Source: Streptomyces afghaniensis 772
Lineage (GTDB): Bacteria; Actinomycetota; Actinomycetes; Streptomycetales; Streptomycetaceae
Assembly (NCBI GenBank): GCA_000415505.1
Contig: KE354406.1
Coordinates: 1 to 57,436, forward strand
DNA length: 57,436 nucleotides
Direction: 5' to 3'
The notes under the pieces were generated by a model. The model saw only the letters and a list, made by a program, of their open reading frames with translations. It did no database searches and was not told the origin of the DNA. Positions 48,215 to 57,274 of this stretch are shown one piece after another (position 1 is the first letter of the stretch; the number at the start of each line of letters is the position of its first letter). A program made the translations under genes and the position numbers.

Positions 48215-49612
48215 ATGAGGACGGCGGAGCGTGAGCAGCACATCCTGAGGGCGCTCGAGGCACACAGCCAAGCCGACGCAGCCGAGCGGCGACCGTTCCC
48301 GCTAAAACGTGGGAACACGATGCTGCCCGTGGTGAAAGTCCCGCTATCGGTGCCGCTTTTGAACGCCAAGAGCTTCCGCATCGCACCGGCGTTGGTCGAT
48401 CATCCCTCAGGAGCCGAGGTGTTGGCTGACCCTGAGAGCCCGAAGGCTCAGATCGTCATCGCCGAACTTGTCCGCAGCTCGCACAAGTTCGCTGAGGAAC
48501 TGAAGCGTTCCCTCAAAGAAGGTCAAGATGAGCCCGGGGTGATCACCCGATCCGGCGTGTTGATCAACGCAAACAGCCGGTGTGTTCTTATGCGGGAGCT
48601 AGTGGCCGAGGGAGAGCTACGTGACGATGCCATACGCGTTGCTGTTTTGCCCTCAGACGTCGGGGCTGCGGAACTCTTTGACCTCGAGGCTGTCCTTCAG
48701 AAGCAGCGCGACCACAAGGATGACTATGACCTGGTGAGCGAGTTGATGATGCTGCGCACTCTTCACGAGGAAGGTGGAATGACCGAGCAGCAGATCTCAA
48801 AGCGGCAACGGCTCAGCACAAAAGATGTCATGTTGCGTTTCCGTGTTCTGACGCTCATGGAGCGTGCTCGGCACTTGGTCGATCCGCCTATGCGGATCAA
48901 GTCGTTTGGTGGCCGGGCGACGCAGCTCCAGAACTGGAAGGAGCTTGAAGAGCGGGTACGAAAGATCGATGATCGAGAAGGCCCGGAAGCCGGTGACGAT
49001 CATATACGTGAATGGCTCCATCTGCACCTGCTCGGGTTGGGCTCCGTTCATAATCTCCGTGCTGCGACACCAGGGTGGGTTGACAAGCACCTCAAGGGCG
49101 CTCTAGCCAGTGGGGGAGATATCGGCACCAAGATCGCCGACTCGATGAGGGGGGCGAATAGCTCATCAGAGAACCTGATCAGGGGGCAAGGTGATGGACT
49201 CGACCTGCTGGACTTCGGACGTGCAACACATAAGCGCACTCCCAGCACAATTCGATCCCTCCTCGACCTGACCGTCGCTGTAACCAAGGCTGGGCCGACA
49301 GGTGTCATTGAGTTGCCCGATGGAAGTAAGCGGAGTGGCGATGAGGTCATTAAGGTACTGAAAGAAACCGCCAATGCAGGCCTGAAAGAGAGCCAGATCC
49401 GTCTAGAAGCCGGCAAGCGTCTGGAGGCTCCTGAAACGCTGTTGACCAGGTCTCGTTCGACCCTCATTGCCGCGAACGAGGCAATATACGACGTGATCGA
49501 GCAGCAGGAGTTTGCCGCCAACATCGACGCCTGCATGTCACTCCTAGACGAGCTCAGTTCGCAGATAGATATAGCGCGAGAGTCACTGGAGCAGTTCGGA
49601 GATGGTAACTAG
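48215..49612 (+). CDS. ParB/sulfiredoxin-fold (DGQHR-like) protein
   Basis: A 465-residue soluble protein. Residues about 50-165 look like the ParB-type nucleotide-binding/nuclease fold: PLLNAKSFRIAPALVDHPSG, then GVITRSGVLINANSRCVLMREL, where ParB has an inG(N/H)RR motif, then LFDLEAVLQKQRDHKDDYDL. An HTH-like TEQQISKRQRLSTKDVMLRFRV follows near 205-230, and the C-terminal 200 residues are helical. GGAGG precedes the ATG. Its stop overlaps the helicase start by one base (TAGTG), so the two are a translational unit. The lower third-position G+C marks acquired DNA. ParB-fold proteins in defence loci act as nucleases, CTPases or DNA-modification partners; here the role is unknown. Confidence 0.72.
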   Translation: MRTAEREQHILRALEAHSQADAAERRPFPLKRGNTMLPVVKVPLSVPLLNAKSFRIAPALVDHPSGAEVLADPESPKAQIVIAELVRSSHKFAEELKRSLKEGQDEPGVITRSGVLINANSRCVLMRELVAEGELRDDAIRVAVLPSDVGAAELFDLEAVLQKQRDHKDDYDLVSELMMLRTLHEEGGMTEQQISKRQRLSTKDVMLRFRVLTLMERARHLVDPPMRIKSFGGRATQLQNWKELEERVRKIDDREGPEAGDDHIREWLHLHLLGLGSVHNLRAATPGWVDKHLKGALASGGDIGTKIADSMRGANSSSENLIRGQGDGLDLLDFGRATHKRTPSTIRSLLDLTVAVTKAGPTGVIELPDGSKRSGDEVIKVLKETANAGLKESQIRLEAGKRLEAPETLLTRSRSTLIAANEAIYDVIEQQEFAANIDACMSLLDELSSQIDIARESLEQFGDGN

Positions 49613-51519
49613 TGACTGCCAGCAGTGACACCACAGCTCGCCCCGGCGAAGCGCCTGTTCTGCATCTACGAATGGCTGATGATGGGCGTTCCATTGCAGT
49701 TTCTCGAACGAACCTCTCCGACACGCACTGGTCTCAGGTAGCGACCCTGGTGGCCGGCAGTCTCCCTAGACACGACCGTCCGCTACTTGTCGGCGCCGAC
49801 CAGATAATCAGCCGGGCCGGAACCCTTCAAGGTTTGTTGAGACAACTGTGTGCGCGACTCGATCCGGACGAGCACGTGACAAACCTGCTTCTGAGGCTTC
49901 GAGAGGACCAGCAGACGGTGGCGGGACTACTCGCCGACACCGCCGAGGCTCGCCCGGCACCGGACATTTCCGCGTCGGAGCACAGGATTATTCGCGAACT
50001 ACGACCGTTTCAGAATCGTGATGTTGATCGACTGTGGAACATGCGCCACGGCGCAAACTTCTCTGTGCCAGGGGCGGGTAAAACCACCGTGACCTATGCA
50101 ATTCACCTTCGAGAACGCGCCATTGGGCGTGTAGACAGACTACTCGTAATTGCTCCCCTTTCGGCGTTTGAGGCGTGGGAAGAGGAAGCTGTCAAGGTTA
50201 TCGATCCGCCTCTGACCACGACACGTTGGACTGGAACACTTGAGCGGGACGCCGACGTGCTGATCGTTAACTATCAGCGCCTTCGCAATGCCCTGTCTGA
50301 CCTTGCTGGCTGGATGCACGACCACAACGTTCACTTGGTGGTTGACGAGGCACATCGAGCGAAGCGAGGCAGCTTGGGAGAGTGGGGGCGGAGTCTGTTG
50401 GCCTTGGCTCCCTTGGCGATCCGCCGCGACATCCTCACTGGGACGCCTGCGCCCAACCATCCGCGCGATCTCATCGCTCTATTAGACATCCTCTGGCCAG
50501 GTGGCATGGCTTCGAGGTTTGCTCCGAGAGCTGCCTTGACCTCCGAGCCTACTGTCGATGCGATGACGGCAATGAACGATTTCGTTCGACCACTATATGT
50601 GCGGACCAGCAAGGAAGACCTACACCTCCCTCCCGTCACGTTTATGCCGGTTCGACCGGTTCAGATGAAACCGCTCCAGAAAGATATCTATGACGCAATG
50701 CTCAAGCGGTACGCAGGGCTGATCACGCTCGGCCAGGGCGACGCCCAGATGTTCGCGCGATTGGGTGAAGTGACGATGTACCTGATTCAGGCCGCCTCCA
50801 GCCCACAGTTGCTGGCATCTGCTGCTGGGTCGGCCCGCTCATACCGATTCCCACCATTGACGATTCCACCCGGAAGCCAATTGGGGCGCATGATTGAGAC
50901 GTATGCCGAACATGAGGTTCCGGCTAAGATCGCCGAGGCTTGCAAAATTGTATTCCGCAACGCACAGGAAACCCTACCTAGGAAGACCCTTGTCTGGTCT
51001 AACTTCCCAGGAAATCTTCTCGCACTTGAGCAGCAGCTGTCGGCGCTTAACCCAGCGATCGTCTATGGCGGCATTCCTAGCGCCGAAGAGGCAGAACCCG
51101 GCGTACGCACGCGCGAGCGTGAAATTTCCCGGTTTCGAGAGGACCCAGATTGCAAGGTACTCCTGGCGAACCCTGCTGCCATGGCAGAAGGTGTCAGCTT
51201 GCATCATGTATGCCATGATGCGGTTTATATTGATCGCACCTTTAACGCTGGTCAGTACCTTCAGTCCCTAGACCGCATTCATCGCCTTGGCCTACGCGAA
51301 GATACTGAGACCCGTATCTATCTACTTTCCGCAGCAGGCACTATCGACGATCGAGTCAACAGCCGCCTGGAGACCAAGATGACGCGACTCGCTCAGATGC
51401 TCGCGGATCCAGGACTCGTTTCCCTGGCTCTCCCTGACGATGAAGATTTCGGCCCTGTGCTAGATGACGATCTGGATCTGCAGGAGGTTCTTGCCCACCT
51501 TGCAGGAGCGGTCGATTGA
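49612..51519 (+). CDS. SNF2-family DNA helicase/ATPase
   Basis: A 635-residue superfamily-2 ATPase. After a 120-residue N-terminal domain of unknown kind come RPFQNRDVDRLWNMRHG (Q-motif-like), Walker A FSVPGAGKTTV (152-159), LLVIAPLSAFEAWEEE, DEAH box HLVVDEAHRAKRG (245-248), motif III ILTGTPAPNHP, and in the second RecA domain TLVWSNFPGNLLALEQQL, CKVLLANPAAMAEGVSLH and motif VI FNAGQYLQSLDRIHRLG. The GTG start overlaps the stop of the ParB-like gene. SNF2 translocases occur in several phage-defence systems. None of the usual DISARM partners is nearby. Confidence 0.87.
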   Translation: MTASSDTTARPGEAPVLHLRMADDGRSIAVSRTNLSDTHWSQVATLVAGSLPRHDRPLLVGADQIISRAGTLQGLLRQLCARLDPDEHVTNLLLRLREDQQTVAGLLADTAEARPAPDISASEHRIIRELRPFQNRDVDRLWNMRHGANFSVPGAGKTTVTYAIHLRERAIGRVDRLLVIAPLSAFEAWEEEAVKVIDPPLTTTRWTGTLERDADVLIVNYQRLRNALSDLAGWMHDHNVHLVVDEAHRAKRGSLGEWGRSLLALAPLAIRRDILTGTPAPNHPRDLIALLDILWPGGMASRFAPRAALTSEPTVDAMTAMNDFVRPLYVRTSKEDLHLPPVTFMPVRPVQMKPLQKDIYDAMLKRYAGLITLGQGDAQMFARLGEVTMYLIQAASSPQLLASAAGSARSYRFPPLTIPPGSQLGRMIETYAEHEVPAKIAEACKIVFRNAQETLPRKTLVWSNFPGNLLALEQQLSALNPAIVYGGIPSAEEAEPGVRTREREISRFREDPDCKVLLANPAAMAEGVSLHHVCHDAVYIDRTFNAGQYLQSLDRIHRLGLREDTETRIYLLSAAGTIDDRVNSRLETKMTRLAQMLADPGLVSLALPDDEDFGPVLDDDLDLQEVLAHLAGAVD

Positions 51520-51579
51520 GTCATCTTCCTGCTAACAACGGCTAAGACAATGAGGCTATCGGTCCTGGTCGCCGGGCCC

Positions 51580-52190
51580 GGGCGGGGTAGTTGAGCGTTC
51601 GGTCCTGTGGTGGGGACGTCGCCCTAGATCGTATCGGATGAGGTCTGGGATCGCTTGAAATCGCTGGTGCCGCAGCGTGAGAGCAGGTTCCGGTGCCTCG
51701 GCCGCAAACCGTTGCCGGAACGGAACCTGCTATGCGGGATTTTGTAGGTGCTGCACATGGGGATCCAGGGGGTAAGAACTCGGTTTCGGTTCTCACATGA
51801 CGTAATGGCGGCGGCTGAGTGACTCGGAACGAGGTCGGCGTGTGGCCAACGGTTACGCAAAGTCCTGCTCGCAGAGTTGAATGCGGCCTCACGGTTGGAC
51901 TGGTCTCGCCGCGTGGTCAACCCCTCCCAAGTCACCCTGAAAAGAGGGATCCAAAGCGGTCCCCTCGGGTCGACCGGGGCAGGCCGACTCGAACCACCAC
52001 CCGATCACCGACGGGCAGAGCACCCTGCTCGCGTTTCTGCTGACCGGAGGCATGCCCAATGACGTCACTCATCTTCTGCCGCTGCTTGATGCGATTCCAC
52101 CGGTCCGCGGCCGGCGGGCAGCCCGCTCCGCAAGCCGGACTCGCTGTTCGCCGACGGCAATTACGGCCACGGGGAGGACATCCTGCCGAC
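51580..52190 (+). mobile_element. Eroded IS5-family transposase remnant
   Basis: Direct translation of the plus strand gives an IS5-type N-terminus (SDEVWDRLKSLVPQRESRF, GRKPLPERNLLCGIL, then an in-frame stop), then LLAELNAASRLDWSRRVV and later NDVTHLLPLLDAIPPVRGRR. Stops and frameshifts separate them, and the DDE core is broken. TAGTTGAGCGTTCGGTCCTG near 51588 resembles an element end. It lies between the helicase gene and the methyltransferase, so the island's two halves may have been brought together by this element. Confidence 0.7.
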
Positions 52191-52197
52191 GGCTCTC

Positions 52198-54082
52198 TCA
52201 GATCAGGGTTTCTCCTTGCAACATGAATCGGTCAGGAATTGGTACCCTCTCCAGAGCACGCGGCTCGATCTTCAACAGACCAGCGCCTTGCGTTCGTGCG
52301 TGGCCCCTGATCGCGGTTTGTCCTTCTTCACTCCGCAGCCACGTCAAGAGTTCGCTTTTGGTCGCTTCGGGGACGTTTTCCTTCCAGCGCAAGCCATACA
52401 AGTTATTTACCAATGTCGCGCCCGCCTCGTTCTCTACAAAGCGGAATACCTTCTTGGTAGTTGGCCCCATTAGGAGATTCGGATAGAAGACTTCAGTAGT
52501 GAGGTCGTACCAAGTGCGGCGAGCCTTACAGAGGTGCCGTTGATGGAGGCCCAGGTTCTCTCCATGACTGATGTATTGATTTAGCTCTTTCAACTCCTCT
52601 TTGTGGGTAGGGGTGATGGCGAGCAGCCAGTAGTGTTCTTCATCGGGCTGGCTAGCGAGGACATCCTCGGTGACAACATCGGGCAGCCCGTTTAGTCGCC
52701 GCACGAGGGGCCGCAGAGCGGACTTCGCAATGCCGCTTGCCAACCGAGATGTCTCGGGGATAACAAAGAACTCATTAGCGCCGGTAGCAACGCCACGCCG
52801 GGCTGAAAGCAGATCACCCAAGCGCGTCTGCAAATGTGGGATGCTGATCGCCGTGGGCTTGCTCGCCTCGAACTCTCGACGCCATTGAGTTGGAGGGTAA
52901 TTGCCCCGAGAAAGTGACTTCGACCAGCCAGGGCGTGAAAACAATATAGGCTGCTCCGTTGGTTGCTCGGTTCCAATCATCAGGGCAACCGCATCTACCT
53001 GAGCATCATTGAACAGTTCTTCCTTAAATAGATGCAGTTCCACAGGGCGGCGCTTCAGGCTCCAAACATAATCGCGAAGACCTACTGCATAATCGGACTC
53101 CAGCCACTGAGCAGGGAGAAGAAAGCAAAGTCCGTCCCGCGACCCTAGAGCCTTAACGGAAAGAGCAGTCATAATTGCTGACAATGATGCTCTACGTCCG
53201 CACAGACCCGCAGCGGCCTTCCAGAGGCGATCTCGATGCTCCCTCGGGAGCAGTTGAAGTCGGGTATACGGTGGGTTGCCAAGGATGAGCCTTCCCTCCA
53301 GGCAGGCCCGTCCATGCGTGCTCCATCCAAGCGGCAAAGTCATCCAGTACGAGACGCAGCCCAGGTCCATTCTCATCGGAGCCCCGCAATGGGAAGGATC
53401 TATGCACTCTAAGCGCGAGCAGGCCGAGAGTTATTGGGTTGACGTCCACCGACCACACCTGTGCCGCGGGCCAGCGGCGCGCAGCAGCAGTCGTGAAGAT
53501 CCCCACGCCGGCGCCGACATCAACGACAGCTGCCGGGGAGCCCTGGCTGTCAGCCCATCGGCTGATCATCCAGTCAACCTCTGAAGGGGGAGTGAAGAAT
53601 GTGCCAAGAGTGCGGCGGCTAGGGCCGGACACAATTCTTCCATAAATCTGAGCCAACCAATCCGTCTTGTCGTCGATGAGAACTTGCTCCGCGGCAAGAA
53701 GTACTTCCTCTGGAGGAGAAAGTCGCTCGGACAGCCAGGTCTGCAATTTGGGAGCTGCAAACGCACTACGTGAATCTGCATCTGCTCCCCCTACCAGGCT
53801 GTTCACAAGACTGCCCAGGGCGGCCAGTCGAAGACGCTCTGATTCACTGGCACCGGGAACCCACTCGGGCGGCACGGGCTCGACTTCGTGTCTCAGCATC
53901 AGCCAGTCGATCACTGTCTCTATGGGAGCGGAGGTGCTGAGAGTCAAACTATCCTCCGTCGAGCTGGCCTGATTGTGCGATGCTGATTGTACGTGACGCT
54001 GCCGCTGGCACGTAACCGGATGGGGTATCTTGTGCATACAGACCTCGAGCGCGTCCACGCACTCGGCTGCGGGGCGCACCAC
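52198..54082 (-). pseudogene. Adenine-specific DNA methyltransferase (TaqI/Eco57I-like), one frameshift
   Basis: The first frame (54082 to about 53290) has RRTLGTFFTPPSEVDWMIS and the SAM site VVDVGAGVGIFTTAAARRW, with WSVDVNPITLGLLAL. The second frame (to 52198) begins at GRLILGNPPYTRLQ, the catalytic NPPY, and continues with a C-terminal target-recognition part (RRGVATGANEFFVI, LCKARRTWYDL, LLKIEPRALERVPIPD). The two meet in GGAGGGAAGG at about 53288-53297, where one extra base separates the frames. Otherwise the gene is complete, at about 625 residues, and no partner endonuclease is adjacent. Start choice is uncertain (GTG 54082 or ATG 54037). Confidence 0.75.
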
Positions 54083-54333
54083 AGGTGGCTAACCTGGTGC
54101 GGTGAGGCCTGAGCTGAGACGGATTCGGCATCTGACAGCCTTTCCGAGGGTAACTCGCAGTGCGAGTCTGCTGTCTGTCCGGCGTTCAGCGATGCGCCAC
54201 GTCGGTGGTTTCTTCACTGCCTGCTGGAGTCGGCGACGATCTCTGCAGTTGTCGAAGTCCGAGCCCTGGCGGGCAGCGGTCGGGCCTCTGGATAAGCAAG
54301 CCGCCGCGTTTCAAAACGGCAGCCCTCCTCGTT
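54083..54333. other. Gap without a supported gene
   Basis: About 250 bp between the methyltransferase and the membrane-protein gene. Open frames here lack ribosome-binding sites and family similarity. I see no terminator. Confidence 0.4.
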
Positions 54334-54885
54334 CTAGAGCGGATTTCTTTGGCGGCGCAGCCAATTGGGGTCCCGTACGGGGGCTGTGGCTGCCCCCGTA
54401 CCTGTGAGATCGGCATCCGATACTCGAATCATTCGGTCAAATAGCCAGATAAGGCGAGAAAATCGCTGACCAGCTAGGGCCATTGCGAACTCGAAAATAA
54501 ACCTTGAGGAGTGAGGATCCCTAGCGCGATCCAGAGAAAGAGCAGCGAGGAGCAGCACACAGCACAGCGCCGTTCCCTGGAGCAAGCTGCGCCAACTTCT
54601 TCTGAGCTCCCGATGATGTCGTGCGCGTACCGCCCGCAGCCGCTCACCGTTGGCCGCCGTGTAGATAGAGATAGCGATGGCGCTTAGGCCTCCGATCGCG
54701 GACACAACACCCGCAGCTGCGGCGTACAAATCAGTGCGCTGCGAGGAGTCAATCCATGAGAGCCAATCTGCTGATCCCGTGTAGCGAATGACCAGGACGT
54801 GGGCTGTGACTGCCAGGGTTGACAGGATATGGTCAAGCCAGACTCTTTGAACCCAACAGTCTTCGATGCTCGTTCGTAGACTCAC
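54334..54885 (-). CDS. Small four-helix membrane protein of the island
   Basis: About 183 residues from GTG 54885, which follows a run of G. Hydrophobic helices are HILSTLAVTAHVLVIRY (about 15-32), YAAAAGVVSAIGGLSAIAIS (48-68), LLQGTALCCVLLLAALSL (97-115) and FIFEFAMALAGQRFSRLIWLF (125-146). A basic loop ERLRAVRARHHRELRRSWRS lies between helices two and three on the presumed cytoplasmic side. It starts 25 bp after the upstream gene, so the two are probably co-expressed. A small membrane protein paired with a soluble sensor is common in abortive-infection systems, but I recognise no family. Confidence 0.62.
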   Translation of the reverse strand: MSLRTSIEDCWVQRVWLDHILSTLAVTAHVLVIRYTGSADWLSWIDSSQRTDLYAAAAGVVSAIGGLSAIAISIYTAANGERLRAVRARHHRELRRSWRSLLQGTALCCVLLLAALSLDRARDPHSSRFIFEFAMALAGQRFSRLIWLFDRMIRVSDADLTGTGAATAPVRDPNWLRRQRNPL

Positions 54886-54910
54886 GTGCCCCCCCTGCTC
54901 GTGGCTCAGG

Positions 54911-55848
54911 TCAGGAGTCCCCCACGTCCACGGCCAACCGTAGGGCGTCCTCGTTCTCGACGGCTGCTGCAAGGATCGCATCCACCGCTGACACGATCCG
55001 TATGGAGTTGCCGTCGCTGTCGGTTGCCGGGACGCGCTTCTTGGCGGTGATGTTGTGCTCGACCAGCTCGACGAGACGGGTGTGTTCGGGCCCGCCAGGG
55101 TCCGTGTAGACCAGCCGGGCTCGCGCGCGCTCGGCGCCCGTGACCACGTCCGAAATTTCCGCCAAGTCGGCTAGTAGCAGCTCGCGATGGTCCTTCAGCT
55201 TTTTCTTCTTTGGAATAGAGAGGATCATCGTGACACTGATTTCCCCATATGCCTCACCAGCTGCTCGCAGCGAACGGGCAAGACCACCCTGCCGCTCCCG
55301 TAGCGAGCCCATTTTGTTTGCCATGATCTTTACTTCAACACGGCTTGCACCAGATGCCGTCTTCAGCTGCTCCACTTCGGCGTGCGCGACTACCGGTCGA
55401 ACCTCGAACTGGGTGTTGGGAAAAATCCCGATCCCGCTGAGCCACGACGCAAGGGCTCTGTGACTTGGCGCGGATACGCCACCCTGCATGATTCCGACAA
55501 TGTTGCCAAAGGGTAGAAAGCACATCACAGATGTGTCCACGTAGCCCTCATGGGCTGACTGCTCGAGCTGCCGTAGATCGCCGGTATCCCAGTTCACCAC
55601 TGAGAGCCATTCGCCGGGATCCTTGACGCGGTGCAGCAGAAGATGGTCTTGTGCGCCATAGGTGGCGACGGTGCCGACCAAAACCGAGTCACCTTGGAGG
55701 GTGCGAGCGGCCACAGGAGCGCGGGCAAGGTCCGCTAGGGCTCTTCCCAATCCATCTGGTCCGGGATACGCCGGGCCTCACCGTGCTTCGACACGACGAC
55801 TTCATAGAAACCGACGGTGCGTTCCTTCATGTGGCCCAGAGTGGCCAA
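54911..55848 (-). pseudogene. Unknown island protein, apparently split by a frameshift near its start
   Basis: The main frame (55750 to 54911) encodes about 279 residues: TYGAQDHLLLHRVKD, VNWDTGDLRQLEQSAHEGYV, CFLPFGNIVGIMQGGVSAP, a Lys-rich SIPKKKKLKDHRELLLADLA and a C-terminal VSAVDAILAAAVENEDALR. It has no ATG or GTG start. The preceding frame starts at TTG 55848 behind GAGGGGG or at ATG 55830 (MKERTVGFYEVVVSKHGEAR) and ends at TAG 55735-55737 after DQMDWEEP, one base out of phase with the main frame. One missing base near 55737 would join them into one protein of about 310 residues. It resembles, distantly, soluble unknown-function proteins of the DUF6731 type. Confidence 0.5.
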
Positions 55849-55865
55849 GGCGTCCCCCTCACGAA

Positions 55866-56003
55866 CTACCAGCGTACGGCTGCATCCTGCGTAACGGTCC
55901 GGATCCCACCCAGCATCGTAAGCCCCTCTTCTGGCAGCGTGCGTCCCTCTGTCTGGATGTCATCAGGCCCGGGTAGGCGTGGCTGGTCTGACTCTCCCGT
56001 CAT
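55866..56003 (-). CDS. 45-codon ORF heading the island's minus-strand gene set
   Basis: ATG 56003 to TAG 55866 encodes an acidic peptide beginning MTGESDQPRLPGPDDIQTEG and ending TQDAAVRW. GGAG lies about nine bases upstream of the ATG. It ends 17 bp before the TTG start of the next gene and so could be the first cistron (antitoxin-like size). No family is recognised; chance cannot be excluded. Confidence 0.3.
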   Translation of the reverse strand: MTGESDQPRLPGPDDIQTEGRTLPEEGLTMLGGIRTVTQDAAVRW

Positions 56004-56239
56004 CGCCCGCTTCTCCGGGCAAGCTAATGCTCCAAGCAACACGATGAGTCGGCGAAGCCCACTACTACATCGACCGCACTGAGCCCTCGCCATGGCCTGC
56101 CTTCATCCGGTCAACGATTCGAGGCATCCCGATCGAACTCACCGCATCCTGACAGCAGCCGTTGTGACATAGGAACTGTGTGTGATTGATTCACTGACGC
56201 TCGCCCCACTCGCGGCCAGCGCGGCCTAGACTCAGTTGC

Positions 56240-56755
56240 ATGCGTTCCTACCTGCTTGTTCTCGGAGAACGCGAGGCCGTGGCCTGGGTCTTGCGTCACC
56301 AGAGGATGGCCTTCCCCGCGCGGCGGCGAGCCGAAGTGCAGCGACTTGAACCTGCCGACGAGCTGTTGATCTACACCACGCGTGGCTGCTGGCACAATCC
56401 CGGCCGCGACCGAGGGCGAATCATCGGCCGGGCATACGTAACCTCGCCTGTTGCACTCCTCGACGAGCCAGTAGAGGTCGCAGGTCGCGAGTTCACGTCC
56501 GGCTGTAATCTCAATGTACGAACGCTTACTCCATATCTCGCAGGTGTGGAACTGGCTCCTTTGGTCGTCCAACTCGCTCTATTTCGCGGAGTGGGGGCCT
56601 GGAGCATCCAGCTCCGTCGTCCTCTGTTGGAACTGCCTGCAGCCGATGCTGCCTTGGTGCGCGACAGACTCGCTGAGCTGGAGTCACCAGCAGCTGAGCA
56701 TGTCTCGAGCTATCTGGAGAACATCAAACCGCCCAGATCCGGCGGCGCCAGGTAG
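56240..56755 (+). CDS. EVE/PUA-like-fold protein
   Basis: A 171-residue protein beginning RSYLLVLGEREAVAWVLRHQ, with ADELLIYTTRGCWHNPGRDRGRIIGRAYVTSPV (the beta-barrel core), VRTLTPYLAGVELAPLVVQL and WSIQLRRPLLELPAADAAL. The order of strands and the Y-T-T-R/G-R-I-IG segments resemble the EVE/ASCH/PUA-like fold. EVE domains read modified bases in DNA or RNA and are common beside methylation-dependent restriction genes; a link with the island's adenine methyltransferase is an inference. The stop at 56753-56755 lies at the island's right edge. Confidence 0.55.
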   Translation: MRSYLLVLGEREAVAWVLRHQRMAFPARRRAEVQRLEPADELLIYTTRGCWHNPGRDRGRIIGRAYVTSPVALLDEPVEVAGREFTSGCNLNVRTLTPYLAGVELAPLVVQLALFRGVGAWSIQLRRPLLELPAADAALVRDRLAELESPAAEHVSSYLENIKPPRSGGAR

Positions 56756-56763
56756 GGGGGAGC
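56755..56763. other. Right edge of the accessory island, GGGGGGAGC
   Basis: Second copy of the nine bases found at 47850-47858. To its left is the end of the EVE-like gene, to its right the truncated amidase. Confidence 0.4.
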
Positions 56764-57143
56764 GACCCGGCCGTGGTGTGCATCCGGTCGGCGGTCTCCA
56801 ACATGTCCTTCAGCAGCAGGGGCATGCCGTGCAGAGGCCCGCGGGACCGCCGCCGCGCGTCCAGCCGGAGGGCCTCGCGCAGGGCGTCCGGGTTGACCTC
56901 GATCACCAAGTGCAGGAGCGGATCGAGGCGCTCGATGCGCTCCAGGTAGTGGCCGGTGAGGCGTTCGGCGTCTAGGCTCCCGTCGCTCGTCCGGCGCCGC
57001 AGCTCGGTGATGCCCGGCTCGTCCGGTTCCCCGGAGTCGGTGCGAGGCCGGGCCGGGGCCGTGCCGAGCCAGGGCTGGGCCGCCGCGGCGGTGCCGAGCG
57101 CGAGCACGGTGCGGCGGGTGGTGGATGACGCGGGAGCCCTCAT
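56756..57143 (-). pseudogene. 5' remnant of a Tat-exported amidase cut by the island
   Basis: ATG 57143 begins a twin-arginine signal (SSTTRRTVLALGTAAAAQPW), then an amidase-signature N-terminal domain: ERIERLDPLLHLVIEVNPDAL and GPLHGMPLLLKDMLETADRM, with the Ser-cis-Ser-Lys Lys in LLLKDM. After HTTAGSL the family sequence stops and the frame runs into island DNA, ending at 56724. All the catalytic serines, which lie further on, are lost. The gene is therefore a remnant. Confidence 0.8.
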
Positions 57144-57274
57144 GACCAGCACGGTAGGGGCGTGCGCCGCGCACTTCACTGCGGCTGTCACCCGGTTCGG
57201 AGCGGGGGCCTTCCCCCGTTCCAGCTCGACGCGTGCTTGCTTGGAGCGCACTTCAAGACGTTGGCTTGGGCAGC

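Noticed and set aside
48215-54082. DISARM system (SNF2 helicase plus methyltransferase).
   Set aside because: DrmA- and DrmB-type genes are absent, the methyltransferase is on the opposite strand behind a transposase remnant, and the helicase is coupled to a ParB-like gene instead.
54094-54440. Short plus-strand open frames after the methyltransferase start.
   Set aside because: No ribosome-binding site, no recognisable sequence, and overlap with the membrane-protein gene.
54334-55848. Kiwa defence system.
   Set aside because: A membrane plus soluble pair is present, but the gene order is reversed and I see no similarity to the Kiwa proteins.
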